This document shows positions 34,458 to 43,913 of a DNA stretch of 60,609 nt, one piece after another (within the stretch, counting starts at the first letter, position 1; every line of letters begins with the position of its first letter). Position numbers and translations under genes: made by a program. This stretch comes from CAYMLL01 sp964390645 (GTDB taxonomy: Bacteria > Planctomycetota > UBA8108), in assembly GCA_964390645.1 (NCBI GenBank), contig CAYMLL010000010.1, positions 1-60,609 on the forward strand. Reading direction: 5' to 3'. Below the pieces are notes generated by a model. That model did not search any database and was not told the origin of the DNA. It worked only from the letters and a program-made list of their open reading frames with translations.

Positions 34458-35480
34458 TCAGCCGATGGTCAGGACGAGCCTGCCGAGCACTTCACCGCCT
34501 CGCAGCTTCGCGTGCGCCTCGTTGACGGCCTCCAGCGGGAAACGTTCCGTGACGATCGACCGGGTCTTCCCGTCGGCCACGAGCCGAGCTGCGGCGGCTA
34601 TGTCGGAGCGTCCGCCGCAGCGTGTTCCGAGGAACTCGAGCTCGTTCTGCGCCATGCGCTTTCCTTCGAGCGTCCAGGAGTCGGGAGTGTAGCCGACGAG
34701 GACGAATCGCCCGCCGTTCGCCAGCGAATCGATGCCTGCTGCGATGGTCGTCTCGCTTCCCACGACGTCGATGACACAGTCGGCGCCCCAGCCCCCGGTC
34801 ATTCGGCGGACCTCGGCCGCGACGTCCGCCTCCGACGCGTTGATCGTCTCGTCCGCACCCAGCTCTGCCGCTCGAGAGCACTTCACCCGGGTGCGCTCCA
34901 CCGAGATCACGCGCGCTCCGGTGAACCGCGCGAACTGGACCACGAAGGATCCGACCCCGCCGGCGCCGACGATCACGACAGTCTCGCCGTCTCGGATCCG
35001 GGATCGATCGACCGAGTGGTATGCGGTGATCCCCGCGTCGGCGAGCACGGCGGCGTCCGCCCAGTCGATTCCGTCCGGTAGCTGGACGATCTGCTTCGCA
35101 GGCACGGTGAAGTACTCCGCGTACGCGCCTGCGATACCCTTCACGCCGACGATGCCGCCGATGTCGGGGCAGAGCTGAGTGCGCCCGCTGCGGCAGTTCC
35201 GGCACTCGCCACAGGTGACGAAGTTGTAGGTCGTGACCCGATCTCCGGGGCGGACGTCCGCGACGTTCGATCCGGTCCGCGCGACGACTCCCGCGGGCTC
35301 GTGGCCCATGACGAACGGCAGCTCCGCTCGGTAGCCGAAGCCGTCGAGCATCTTCAGGTCGGTCCCGTCGACGCCGCAGGCCATGACCTTGACCAGGACG
35401 TCGTCGGGACCGGGCTCCGGCGTCTCGATCGACTCGATCTTCAGCGCCTGTCCGAACTCGTGGAGAACAGCGGCCTTCAT
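34458..35480 (-). CDS. Zinc-dependent alcohol dehydrogenase (MDR superfamily)
   Basis: A 340-residue cytosolic NAD(P)-dependent oxidoreductase. The ATG at 35480 starts the family N-terminus (MKAAVLHEFG). Catalytic zinc ligands are in CGVDGTD and GHEPAGVV. The structural zinc site is CGECRNCRSGRTQLC. The nucleotide-binding loop is VVIVGAGGVGSFVVQ. It is the last gene of the operon, 4 bases after the BKACE stop, so translation is coupled. In the predicted pathway it would oxidise or reduce a hydroxy or keto intermediate. The true substrate cannot be read. The Gly-rich loop followed by an ERT segment leaves NAD versus NADP open. Confidence 0.9.
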   Translation of the reverse strand: MKAAVLHEFGQALKIESIETPEPGPDDVLVKVMACGVDGTDLKMLDGFGYRAELPFVMGHEPAGVVARTGSNVADVRPGDRVTTYNFVTCGECRNCRSGRTQLCPDIGGIVGVKGIAGAYAEYFTVPAKQIVQLPDGIDWADAAVLADAGITAYHSVDRSRIRDGETVVIVGAGGVGSFVVQFARFTGARVISVERTRVKCSRAAELGADETINASEADVAAEVRRMTGGWGADCVIDVVGSETTIAAGIDSLANGGRFVLVGYTPDSWTLEGKRMAQNELEFLGTRCGGRSDIAAAARLVADGKTRSIVTERFPLEAVNEAHAKLRGGEVLGRLVLTIG

Positions 35481-35484
35481 GGAC

Positions 35485-36426
35485 TCAGACACCCGGGCGC
35501 AAACCGATGATGTCGCGAGCTTCCGTGACCGTCGCGACCGGACGTCCGACCGACTTCGCCATCTGCACGACCCGATCGACCAGGTCGGCGTTCGAGGACG
35601 CGTAGGAGCCGTCGGGATGCCGGCCGCAATCCTCGTAGCCGACACGGATGTGTCCGTCCTGCAGCACACCGCGGTTGATCTGCGCCCAGTACTCCTTCGC
35701 GCAACGAGACATGCACGACATCGACCAGTTGAGGCTCTCCGGCCGGTGGTAGATCTGGTTGAAGAGCGAGATGTCGGTCATCGGTTGACAGCTCTGTCCC
35801 GGCCAGCCGAAGAAAAACGTCGCCCAGAGCGGGTCGGCGAGGAGCCCCGTCTCCTCCTCCACCTCGTTCGAGTCGTTCCAGAAGATCCCGTCACGGATGA
35901 TCCGCACGGCGTCGAACGCGCCGGTGTCGAAGCACTCGAGCTCGGGCTTGACGCCGTGTTCCTTCGCCCACTGGAAGTACTGTCGCAGCTCGTCGATCGG
36001 GTGGACGGAGTAGCAGCAGATCGGCTTCACCTCGCGGGGGTAGGGGTCGAAGTACTCGTCGTGGGAGTTGAGGTTCAGCGAGCTCATGTCCGGCTTGATC
36101 TGCGCCCAGAGCTCCAGCTTCTGCTCCGGTCGCATGCTGGCGAGCCCCTGCTGGATCGCCGCGTTCGGGAACTTCTCGCGGATCTTCTCGACGATCGCGG
36201 TCGTGCCACCGATGTCGGGGATCTGGAGCTGCCGTCCGTCGGGCTGGACCACGGGATCCCGCGAGTAGATTCCGTGGATGTGGTTCATCACCGCGCCCGC
36301 CTCGTTGGCGTCGATGTACTCCCTGGCGATCGGGTCGACGGTTGTCAGCTCCTCGGTGCGAGGGTTCAGCGGATCCTGCAGCTGGGGGTCGCATGTGACG
36401 GTGATGATCAGCGGAGTCCATTCCAT
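35485..36426 (-). CDS. BKACE (DUF849) family beta-keto acid cleavage enzyme
   Basis: A 313-residue TIM-barrel enzyme of the family that cleaves a beta-keto acid with acetyl-CoA to give acetoacetate plus a new CoA thioester; the founding member acts on 3-keto-5-aminohexanoate. Two zinc histidines are in NHIHG (49 and 51). A third ligand is the glutamate of VGYEDCG, the family's VGxEDN region. The pocket differs from typical members (GIYS instead of RDP after the histidines), so the substrate is probably different from the classical ones. The ATG at 36426 has AGAGGA 8 bases upstream. It lies between a TIM-barrel isomerase and a dehydrogenase in a catabolic-looking operon. Confidence 0.85.
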   Translation of the reverse strand: MEWTPLIITVTCDPQLQDPLNPRTEELTTVDPIAREYIDANEAGAVMNHIHGIYSRDPVVQPDGRQLQIPDIGGTTAIVEKIREKFPNAAIQQGLASMRPEQKLELWAQIKPDMSSLNLNSHDEYFDPYPREVKPICCYSVHPIDELRQYFQWAKEHGVKPELECFDTGAFDAVRIIRDGIFWNDSNEVEEETGLLADPLWATFFFGWPGQSCQPMTDISLFNQIYHRPESLNWSMSCMSRCAKEYWAQINRGVLQDGHIRVGYEDCGRHPDGSYASSNADLVDRVVQMAKSVGRPVATVTEARDIIGLRPGV

Positions 36427-36477
36427 GGGTCGATCCTCTCGGTGTCGTTTGCCGTCGTTACCCGGATCGCCGTCGCG

Positions 36478-37296
36478 TCATAAGGAAGCGAGCAGCTGAC
36501 GTAGAGCGGGAAGCGCCTCGCGTGCTCCCCGGTTGGGCAGCGGGTACTTGAAGAGGTCGAGCATCCAGCGACCCGCGAACCGGATGTCGCGCAACGCCTG
36601 CACGATACCGTCCATGTCGAGGCTGCCGCGTCCGGGAGGGAAGTGGAGCTCGGAGCTACGCCGGTCGCTGTCGCAATAGTGAACGATCTTGACGTGCCGA
36701 TCCAGGGTGCGAATCGCGTCGATGTAGCCGTCGGGCATGCCGACGCCAAAGTGACACGGATCGTAGCAGACGCCGAACTCATCCATGCAGACGCGATCGC
36801 ACAGACGCGTGAGGAACTCGATGTTCGTCCCCAGGGTGAAGGGGTGAACCTCGATGTAGACGTCGATGCTCCTCTGCGCCGCGTACTCGGTGCCTCGCTT
36901 CAGGAGCTCGGCGGTGTCGTCGAGCAGTCGACCGAGCAGGGTGCTCCCGGTCGTCCCTGGCGGAACACGCCCCTCGTAGGTGATCAGGTACTCGACCCCG
37001 AGATCCACCGCGATGTCGATGTCCCGCTGAAGGCCGGCGAGGGCGACCTTGACGTCGTCGCGACTGTTCAAGGCCTGGAAGTAGGGTGAGTCCGGAACAT
37101 TCGAGCCGACGAGCTTCATCCCGAGTGACTCGATGAACTCGCGCAGCTGCAGCCTGAGCTCCGGAGTCGGGAACCCGGCTATCTGGCAATGGCAGATCTC
37201 GATCTGGTCGTAGCCGAGCTCCGCCATGACCTCGAGGGTACGCTCCAGCGGTTCTTCAAGGTAGCCGATCGGGTTTCCGATGATCGGGATGGACAC
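36478..37296 (-). CDS. Sugar phosphate isomerase/epimerase-like TIM barrel (AP endonuclease 2 superfamily)
   Basis: A 272-residue protein of the xylose isomerase-like TIM-barrel superfamily. The GTG at 37296 has AGGAG 8 bases upstream. Characteristic segments are MAELGYDQIEICHC, YIEVHPFTLG (metal-ligand glutamate and histidine), CYDPCHFGVG and HVKIVHYCDSD, which supply the usual Glu, Asp and His ligands. GRGSLDMDGIVQAL is the typical late segment. Members isomerise or dehydrate sugars, inositols or hydroxy acids. The operon context suggests a step in breaking down a polyol or sugar acid. The exact reaction cannot be told. Confidence 0.85.
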   Translation of the reverse strand: MSIPIIGNPIGYLEEPLERTLEVMAELGYDQIEICHCQIAGFPTPELRLQLREFIESLGMKLVGSNVPDSPYFQALNSRDDVKVALAGLQRDIDIAVDLGVEYLITYEGRVPPGTTGSTLLGRLLDDTAELLKRGTEYAAQRSIDVYIEVHPFTLGTNIEFLTRLCDRVCMDEFGVCYDPCHFGVGMPDGYIDAIRTLDRHVKIVHYCDSDRRSSELHFPPGRGSLDMDGIVQALRDIRFAGRWMLDLFKYPLPNRGAREALPALRQLLASL

Positions 37297-37330
37297 GTTC
37301 GAGGCTCCTGTCTGGAGGTCGTTTCTCTGT

Positions 37331-37741
37331 TCAGGGACGTGCGCGCAGGCGAGACGGTCTCATCCCTGCGCGGAGCTTTCTCGGTGCGGAGATCTCTCGC
37401 TCCGGCGCCTGCTTTGCAGCCTTCGATGCGAGCCCGGACGCTGGCAGGCACACGACGTCGTCGGCGAGGACGCGCGCCGTCGCCCGATCCCGGTCGGCTC
37501 CCTGGGGCTCGTCCGGGGAGCGAGGGATCCTGTCGCCATTCGCCGCGTCGCCTTGTCGCTGACCGAACGCGTCCTCGCGGTGGTCCGCCATCTCGAGCAT
37601 CGGGGTGCTGATCAGCTCGCCGGATCCCATGACGGGTCCGGCGACGACGATGGCCGGTCCGAGCACGAGCATCGTCGGGAGGAAGCCGCGTGGCGACGAC
37701 CGGACCTCGTCGTGACCCGTCTCGGGAGGAGGGCTCTCCAT
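37331..37741 (-). pseudogene. Truncated Nramp-like transporter, N-terminal remnant
   Basis: The ATG at 37741 starts 2 bases after the Ldh-family stop. The first 45 or so codons read FLPTMLVLGPAIVVAGPVM followed by GSGELISTP, the first helix and signature of an Nramp-type divalent metal transporter. From about codon 50 the frame becomes charged and arginine-rich, with no further membrane helix, and ends at 37331. A working member has more than 400 residues and about eleven helices. The other minus-strand frames of 37297-37600 do not continue the protein. I read this as a transporter gene that lost nearly all of its body by deletion while the operon around it stayed intact. Assignment rests on one helix, so it is tentative. 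Confidence 0.5.
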
Positions 37742-37743
37742 GA

Positions 37744-38811
37744 TCAGGCTTGCTCCGGCTCGATCGCGATCTCCAGTCGCTCGAGGACGGCGGCGATGCT
37801 CGACCAGCGGCCGGCGTCGATCGTGATGCCTCGCTCGAGCGACTCGCGACGACAGCGGGCCTCGATCTCGCCGGGAACGAGGACCTCGTCGAAGCCCCGG
37901 GTCGGGGGACACGACTTGGCGTGTGTGACGAGCGCGCTCGCCATCTCTGCGAAGCGTCGGGCCGAGACGAACGACTCGACGTCGAGGGCCAGAAGAAGCA
38001 CGCCGTCCGATCCGCCTGCGACCGGCGCGTCCGGGCTCCGGCACACTCCGGAACCGGAGAGAGCGCCGGCGAGGAGGTCGACGACGAACGCGAGGCCGTA
38101 GCCCTTGTGTCCCGCCGCGGGCAAGATGGCGCCTCGTGGCCCGCCGGGGTCGCCGTAGAGGTCGGCGGGATTCGTCGTCGACTCGCCGTCGGAGTCGATG
38201 AGCCAGCCGCTCGGAACCTGGTGACCACCGACCTGCATCGTTCGCACCTTGCCTTCGGGTACGACGCTGGTCGCGATGTCGAGGACGATCGGAAACGTGT
38301 TCTGGCGCGGCACCGCGAACGCGATCGGGTTCGTCGAGAGACGTCCCTCCCGTCCCCCGAAGGGCGCGACCCACTGGCCCGTGCCGCCCGCGTTGACGAG
38401 GACGATTCCGACCATGCCGCGGGCGACTGCCTGCAGCGCGTAGCTCGCGAGGCGGCCGGTGTGGCTCGTGTTCGTCAGGGTCGCCGCGCCGACTCCGCCC
38501 CGCCGGGCCTTGTCGATGGCCAGCTCCATCGCATCGTGGGCCATGACCGGGCCGAAGCCGCCGCCGCCATCGAGGACGCAGCAGCCGGATCGCTCGCTGA
38601 TGGTCGTCAGCGACCCGTCGAGCTTGATCTCCCCCGCCTCGATCGTGTCGATGTACTGCGGGAGGCGGATCAGCCCGTGGGAGACCACTCCGCTGAGCTC
38701 GGCCTCCATGAGGTGTGATGTGACGATTCGGGCGGCGGTCTCGGGGACGTCGCGGGCGCGGAGCGCCTCGTGCGTCGCGCGCTCGAGCTCGGAGGCCGGG
38801 AACCTGGGCAT
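37744..38811 (-). CDS. Ldh-family (malate/L-lactate/ureidoglycolate type) NAD(P) dehydrogenase
   Basis: A 355-residue cytosolic oxidoreductase of the family that does not use the classical Rossmann fold. Motifs are SHGLIRLPQY (His and Arg at the active site), DGGGGFGPVMAHDAM, TLTNTSHTGRLASYA (the conserved NxxHxGxxGxY region, diverged) and STNPIAFAVPR. The ATG at 38811 is chosen because the family N-terminus (FPASELERATHEAL) begins there, with AGGAAG 9 to 11 bases upstream. It is the first gene of the operon. Such enzymes oxidise 2-hydroxy acids to 2-keto acids, so the operon may break down a hydroxy acid or sugar acid. Confidence 0.9.
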   Translation of the reverse strand: MPRFPASELERATHEALRARDVPETAARIVTSHLMEAELSGVVSHGLIRLPQYIDTIEAGEIKLDGSLTTISERSGCCVLDGGGGFGPVMAHDAMELAIDKARRGGVGAATLTNTSHTGRLASYALQAVARGMVGIVLVNAGGTGQWVAPFGGREGRLSTNPIAFAVPRQNTFPIVLDIATSVVPEGKVRTMQVGGHQVPSGWLIDSDGESTTNPADLYGDPGGPRGAILPAAGHKGYGLAFVVDLLAGALSGSGVCRSPDAPVAGGSDGVLLLALDVESFVSARRFAEMASALVTHAKSCPPTRGFDEVLVPGEIEARCRRESLERGITIDAGRWSSIAAVLERLEIAIEPEQA

Positions 38812-39436
38812 GGCGCGGAGCTTCCTGGGGTTGTTACGAAGAGGGAGGGAGCAGGGACGGTGCCGTGGTCGCATCCGTTGGGCCGCGTCCCGTCACGGCG
38901 CGCAGACGAGCGGTCGCGTCTCGCGCTGCTCGCCCCGACAGGATGGCGTCGGCCGCGTGCGACACGAAGCACATGCCGCGCCCGGTCCTTTTCTCGAGAG
39001 TGACCTCCCCCGGAACGATACCACTTTCTGATTCGGTCGCTGGTCGAATTCCAGCGTCGAGCCGCTCGCCTGTCGGCGCGTAACGTGGACCGGCGAGCAG
39101 CTCGGGATCGTCTCCGGCGCTGGGCGGCGGTAGCCCGGCGAGTCATGCGGTCGGACGTCGATCGAGGAGGCGATCCACCCGCGCGCGACCACGGACCTGC
39201 GGGATCGTCCGACCGCCTTCGTCCAGCCTGCCGGGCTCCGATCTCCTGAAGCCGGCTCGGGTCGTCTTATCGGGTGCTTTGTTCGCAGCGTAGCCGGGTG
39301 CCTCGACACTGCGGGGTCCCGGATTCTTCATGGACGGGATGGGATCGTATAGAATGAGCAGCGTACCGGGTCGAATGACGTCGTCGGGAGCCTTCCCGCG
39401 AGCGTGAGCAGCTGCCTTCATCGAGGAGAGAGAACC
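38812..39436. other. Divergent intergenic region, 625 bases
   Basis: Separates the Ldh operon from a small exported protein gene. A plus-strand promoter is at its right end. No clear promoter for the minus-strand operon, RNA gene or repeat was found; the open frames here are arginine-rich and unconvincing. Confidence 0.45.
39327..39355 (+). promoter_or_regulatory. Promoter of the small exported protein gene
   Basis: TTCATG (39327-39332) and TAGAAT (39350-39355) with 17 bases between. Start near 39362, 75 bases before the TTG start at 39437. Confidence 0.4.
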
Positions 39437-39955
39437 TTGAGCAAGTCTACCTTGAAATGGACCGTTGTCGGATCGACGCTCTTGCTGGCCTTCGGTTGGC
39501 TGCACGTCCTCGAGCCGGACCTACATGCCGGCGGGGGCGATTCGAGGCGAGGTTTCGACGTCGGCTCGCTGTACGGATCCTACGCCTCCGTCGGCAGGGC
39601 CGACGGCATCAAGTCCATGTCGGTCGGTGTCGCCGAGTTCGACGGGCGGGGCGGCGTCACCCGATTCGTGCGTATCAACGCCGACGACGGCCACGGCGGG
39701 CGGCGTCTGATCGACCTCACGTCCGTCGGGACCTACACCGTCGAGCGGGACGGCCTCGGCGTCATCGAGTTCACCAACACCGGCCTCGACGGTTCGACCA
39801 CCGACGTGAGCTTCGACTTCGTCATCTGCACCTCGAACGGCCGTGGCGAGCGGCGCGGTCCTCTGGCGCAGACCTTCGAGGCGGTGCAGCAGCAACGGGG
39901 ATTCACGGCGTCCCTGGTCGAAGCGTCGTTCACCCGACAGGTCGGTCGGCACTGA
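39437..39955 (+). CDS. Small exported protein of unknown function
   Basis: A 172-residue protein. The TTG at 39437 is chosen because GGAG lies 8 bases upstream and a signal peptide follows (core VVGSTLLLAFGWLHVL, possible cut near LHAGG). The mature part is rich in beta strands with the pattern GSYASVGRADG, VGVAEFDGRGGVTRF, VGTYTVERDGLGVIEF. This is a lipocalin- or META-like arrangement in which a Gly-Tyr turn repeats between strands. I do not recognise a named family, though similar small exported proteins occur widely in environmental bacteria. It is convergent with the YhaN-like gene and probably transcribed alone. Confidence 0.72.
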   Translation: MSKSTLKWTVVGSTLLLAFGWLHVLEPDLHAGGGDSRRGFDVGSLYGSYASVGRADGIKSMSVGVAEFDGRGGVTRFVRINADDGHGGRRLIDLTSVGTYTVERDGLGVIEFTNTGLDGSTTDVSFDFVICTSNGRGERRGPLAQTFEAVQQQRGFTASLVEASFTRQVGRH

Positions 39956-40016
39956 TGCGGGCGAAGCGGGGTGTCAGCTGTCCGATCGAGCCGGGCTCCT
40001 GACGCCTGCTGGGGTC

Positions 40017-43000
40017 TCAGGTGTCACGGCGCGAGATCTTGCCGCCGCCGATGACGTGGACGGGAACCCCGGGAGCCTGCTCGCGGAAAACCTCGACCAC
40101 CGTCGGGTGACAGGTGAAGAACAGGACCTGGCGGTGCTTGGCCATCTGCAGGATGCCGCCGACGGCGGCAGCGGTTCTCGTCGGATCGAAATTCACCAGG
40201 ACGTCGTCCATCAGGATCGGCAGGGCCTCGGTGTCTGTCGATTGCGCCGAGATGTAGCCGAAGCGGATGGCGAGGTAGAGCTGCTCCATCGAGCCGCGGG
40301 AGAGATTCTCGGCTTCCTTGCTGCGTCCGTCGCGGTCGGTGACCTGCATGGAGTTCCCGCCCGGGGGAGCGAAGACCTTCGTGTAGCGGCCGCGGGTGAT
40401 GGTCTCGAAGTACGTGCAGGCCTCCCGGATGACCCGGGGCTGGTTGGCCTGGGCGTGGCGGTCCTTGGCGGTATCGAGAAGATAGCTGGCGACGGCGTGG
40501 CGGGCCCAGTCGCGGGCAGCCACGGCCAGATCCTCGAGGAGTCCCTCCTCCTCGGTCCGCAGCCGCGCCACCCGGTCCTCGCTGTCGAGGGCCTGCCGAT
40601 GGTTCTCGGCGGCGCCCCGCTTCTGGAGGGAATCATCCTGGGCGGCTTCCAGCTCGTCGACGCGGTCGCTCAGCTCGTCCTTCTCGGCGACGAGACGGTC
40701 GCGGCTCTCGCCCGTCAGCTCGTCTCTGAGAGCCGGGAGGTCGGGTGTGCCGGCCACCTTCTTGATGGCGGACTCGTGTGTGGCGATTCTCGTGCGGAGG
40801 TCCCGGAGCTCCTCGTCGGCCTTGCCTCGACGCCGGAACTCCTCCTCCCCCTTCGCGTCGCCTGACTCGATGAGCTCGTTGCGCTCTGTCTCGGCTTGCT
40901 GGAGTCGCTGCCGGCGGATACTGCAGCGAGCCTCGGCCTCGGAGATGTCGCTGGAGAGCTGCTCGTGGCGAGTGCGACGGGTCTCTTGCTCCGCCCGGTC
41001 CTCTTCCAGGCGGCGGATCTCCACGAGAAGCTCCCGTTCCTGCGGTGAAGGACGGTCGAGGGTTGTGAAGACGTTGGCGACGCGCTGCCGGTAGTCCCTC
41101 GCCACCTTCTCTGCGCGGGCCACATCGCTTGCGGCGGACTCTCGATCGCCCGTGATCTCGGCCAGCCGGATGACGCGATCGAGCGCGTGGCCGGCGGTGT
41201 CGGGCGACCAGCCGGGATCCATATCGTGCTCTTCGAGCCACTGCTTCCAGGCGTCCTGGGCCGCAAGCCGCTTCGTTTGCAGAGCCGCCAGGTCGGCCTC
41301 CGCCTCCTCGCGCTTGCGGTCGGCGACGGAGGTGCGGCGCTCCACGTCTTCGAGGGCGGATCGAGCGCTCTCCAGGTCGCGCAGCCGCTCCTCCTGCTGA
41401 CCGATCTCGGCCAGGAACTCGCCGAGCCCGGCGAGGATGGCGTCGTCCTTGCCGTCCACCAGCTGCGCCAGGCGCGGCACCTTCGCCATCGTCTTCAGGT
41501 AGCCGGCCCGGGTGGTCTTCATGGCCTCGATACGGACGAGGAGCTCATCGGCGCGGCGCTGGTCGACGCGGGCCTTCTCGACCTTCGGGAAGACCAGTCC
41601 GGCCGCGCGCGGGCTGGTGTCCGCGGGCAGACGCAGGGCTTGCACATGCTCCGCCCACTCCTTGGCGGTGGAGGCGGCCTTTTCCTGCGCCTTACTCCAG
41701 GTGACCTGCGCGGCGTTCAGCTCCTTCTCTGACTGCGCCAGACGGGCGGAGAGCTCGTCGATGGACTGCGCGTCACGCAGTCGCTCGTCGCTCTCGTCGG
41801 CGAGTCGATCGACGGTCGCCAGATCGAGTGCGCCGCTGAACCCCAGCTGCTTCCGGAGCTCGTCGATGGCGGCGTTCTTCTCGCCGACCCGGTCCCGCAG
41901 CTTCTCCGCGCGCCTTGCTGCCCCGGTCGGATCCACGTGGGAGCGACGGCTGCCGGTGAAGACTCTGCGGACGAGCATCAGCGCGGCCGCGAGCAGGACC
42001 CCCAGTGTCGCGGACGCACCGCCGGCCATCGCCTGATCCAGGCCGACGAGGACGCCGGCCGCGAGCAGCCCGACGACCGCGACGCTCACGGCGCAGAACA
42101 ACAGCAGCCGTCCGACATCCGGGCCGGCGACCGCAGCCGCTCCCGCCGCGGCCATCTCCTGCTCCTGCTGCGCGAGAGCCAGCCGTCCTTCCGCCACGTC
42201 GCGGTCGCGCACCGCCTGTCGGAGCTCACGGGTGCGGGCTCGGCGGGCCTCGAGATCGACGGTCCTGGCGACCGTGCCGCCGCCGGCCTCCAGCGGCGCC
42301 TGCTTCTCCTTCAGTGTCCGCCGGATCTGCTCGACGACAGCCTGGGCGGTCTTGACGCCTGTCCTTGCATCGTGGACTGCAAGTTCCGTCTCTCGAATCG
42401 CTCTGTCGAAGCGCTCGATCTTCTGCTGGGCGGGAATGGAGACATCCAGCTCCCCGAGGGTCTGCGCGGTCCAGTCCGGGTCGATCTCGCGCAGGGTGCC
42501 GGTGAAGGCTGTCGACGCGTTGGCGTGCTCGGCCTCGCGCAGTGGAAGGTCTTTGAGCACGCTGGAGAACTGATCCCTGCCGTTGCGCAGACCGTCCAGC
42601 GTCGGGCGGTCGATGTCCAGACCGGCGTCCTCGAGCTTCTCGACCCGTTCGCGGACCTGCTTCTCGTCGTCCCGCGCGTCGCCGAGTGCCGTGGTCCGGC
42701 TGTTGAGTTCGGCGGAGAGAGTCGTGGAGCGTGCTTCCCACCGCGTCAGAGTCTTCTTGTGGCTGGCGATCTCCTCCTTGACGTGTGCCGACCGGTCCAG
42801 CGCCAGCGCGCGTTCCTCGGTCCAGCCGCTGCCGAGCTCGGTGAGCCCACGGGCCACGTCGGCGTCGCGCTGCTGGACGCGAGACTTGAAAGCGGGGATG
42901 CTCTGGATGCTGGTCTCGTAGGTTTCGAGACTCTGTACCAGACCTTTGATCTCGGCACCCTGGTGCAGCAGGGCTTCGTCGAAGCTCAGACTGTTCAGCT

Positions 43001-43913
43001 CCTCGCGCTTGTTCTCCAGGACACCCTCGGTGTCCTGGAACTCGTCCCGCTGCTCCGTGATACTCCGGTTCAGGTCGTTCAGCTTGGCCAGGCCTTCGTC
43101 GGGGAAGTCCTCGACCCTGTCCTGTAGCTCGTCGAGTCGGGTCTCGGCCTCCTGCAGAGCGACCCAGTCTTCCCAGAGCTGCAGCAGCCCGTCGACGCGG
43201 GACTGGCGCTCGCGGGCCTCACGGAGCTTTTCGCGGGTCGCGTGGATGGCAACGGTGAGCTCGGCGATCTCCTGGCCGGCGGTCTCGTACTCGCCGACGC
43301 CCTTCCGGGCTTCCTTGAGCTGCTTCCGCGTGTCCTCGAGGCTCTTCAGGAGCGCGTTGATCCGGGGTTTGGAGCCGCGGGGTGTGAAGAGTTCGCCCAT
43401 CCTCCTGTCCAGGCGCTTGCGAGCCTCGGGCAGGGTCCGCACGCCGCTGCCCAGGCTGGCCCCGTAGATCACATCTCGCACGTCCTCGTTCGTCAGGGTC
43501 TCGATGGACTGGAGCTCGGAGAGGCTGAAGCCGTAGAGATTCCGGAAGAGCTTGCGGTTGGTGCCGCCGAGAATCTTCTCCAGGGCGCCGGCGCCACCGG
43601 TCTCGCCGTCGTTGAAGGTGATGCTGACCTTGCCACCCTTCGCCCCCTCCCTGCGCTCGACGGTCGCGAGGCCGTGGGAGTCGGTATCGAGCACGAGGCG
43701 GCCGCCTGCGGTGCCGCCGTTGAGAGGCGGGTAGTGCTTCTCGCTGGAGCGGCCGTCCGGGTAACCGAAGAGCACCGTGTGGACGAAACCCAGGACGGTC
43801 GACTTCCCCGTCTCGTTGTCGCCGAGGAACAGAACGAGGCCGGGGGGGAGGTCCTCGACGGTGACGCCGTTGAAGACCCCGAAGCCGTCCATCGACAGGC
43901 GGGAGATCCTCAC
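40017..43913 (-). CDS. SbcC/YhaN-like ATPase with long coiled coil and central membrane helices
   Basis: A 1298-residue SMC-like ATPase. Walker A is GDNETGKST (residues 31-39), followed by the YhaN-type FGYPDGRSSEKHYPP. Very long coiled coils fill the middle. Between the coils, at about residues 595-650, lie two hydrophobic helices (LLLFCAVSVAVVGLLAAGVL and TLGVLLAAALML), as in YhaN of Bacillus, so the apex may touch the membrane instead of carrying a zinc hook. The signature LSRGSMEQLYLAIRFG starts at 1204 and Walker B ends in MDDVLVNFD (about 1235). It overlaps the nuclease gene upstream by 4 bases. Together they should form an SbcCD- or Mre11-Rad50-like DNA end processing complex. Target and partner proteins are unknown. 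Confidence 0.9.
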   Translation of the reverse strand: MRISRLSMDGFGVFNGVTVEDLPPGLVLFLGDNETGKSTVLGFVHTVLFGYPDGRSSEKHYPPLNGGTAGGRLVLDTDSHGLATVERREGAKGGKVSITFNDGETGGAGALEKILGGTNRKLFRNLYGFSLSELQSIETLTNEDVRDVIYGASLGSGVRTLPEARKRLDRRMGELFTPRGSKPRINALLKSLEDTRKQLKEARKGVGEYETAGQEIAELTVAIHATREKLREARERQSRVDGLLQLWEDWVALQEAETRLDELQDRVEDFPDEGLAKLNDLNRSITEQRDEFQDTEGVLENKREELNSLSFDEALLHQGAEIKGLVQSLETYETSIQSIPAFKSRVQQRDADVARGLTELGSGWTEERALALDRSAHVKEEIASHKKTLTRWEARSTTLSAELNSRTTALGDARDDEKQVRERVEKLEDAGLDIDRPTLDGLRNGRDQFSSVLKDLPLREAEHANASTAFTGTLREIDPDWTAQTLGELDVSIPAQQKIERFDRAIRETELAVHDARTGVKTAQAVVEQIRRTLKEKQAPLEAGGGTVARTVDLEARRARTRELRQAVRDRDVAEGRLALAQQEQEMAAAGAAAVAGPDVGRLLLFCAVSVAVVGLLAAGVLVGLDQAMAGGASATLGVLLAAALMLVRRVFTGSRRSHVDPTGAARRAEKLRDRVGEKNAAIDELRKQLGFSGALDLATVDRLADESDERLRDAQSIDELSARLAQSEKELNAAQVTWSKAQEKAASTAKEWAEHVQALRLPADTSPRAAGLVFPKVEKARVDQRRADELLVRIEAMKTTRAGYLKTMAKVPRLAQLVDGKDDAILAGLGEFLAEIGQQEERLRDLESARSALEDVERRTSVADRKREEAEADLAALQTKRLAAQDAWKQWLEEHDMDPGWSPDTAGHALDRVIRLAEITGDRESAASDVARAEKVARDYRQRVANVFTTLDRPSPQERELLVEIRRLEEDRAEQETRRTRHEQLSSDISEAEARCSIRRQRLQQAETERNELIESGDAKGEEEFRRRGKADEELRDLRTRIATHESAIKKVAGTPDLPALRDELTGESRDRLVAEKDELSDRVDELEAAQDDSLQKRGAAENHRQALDSEDRVARLRTEEEGLLEDLAVAARDWARHAVASYLLDTAKDRHAQANQPRVIREACTYFETITRGRYTKVFAPPGGNSMQVTDRDGRSKEAENLSRGSMEQLYLAIRFGYISAQSTDTEALPILMDDVLVNFDPTRTAAAVGGILQMAKHRQVLFFTCHPTVVEVFREQAPGVPVHVIGGGKISRRDT

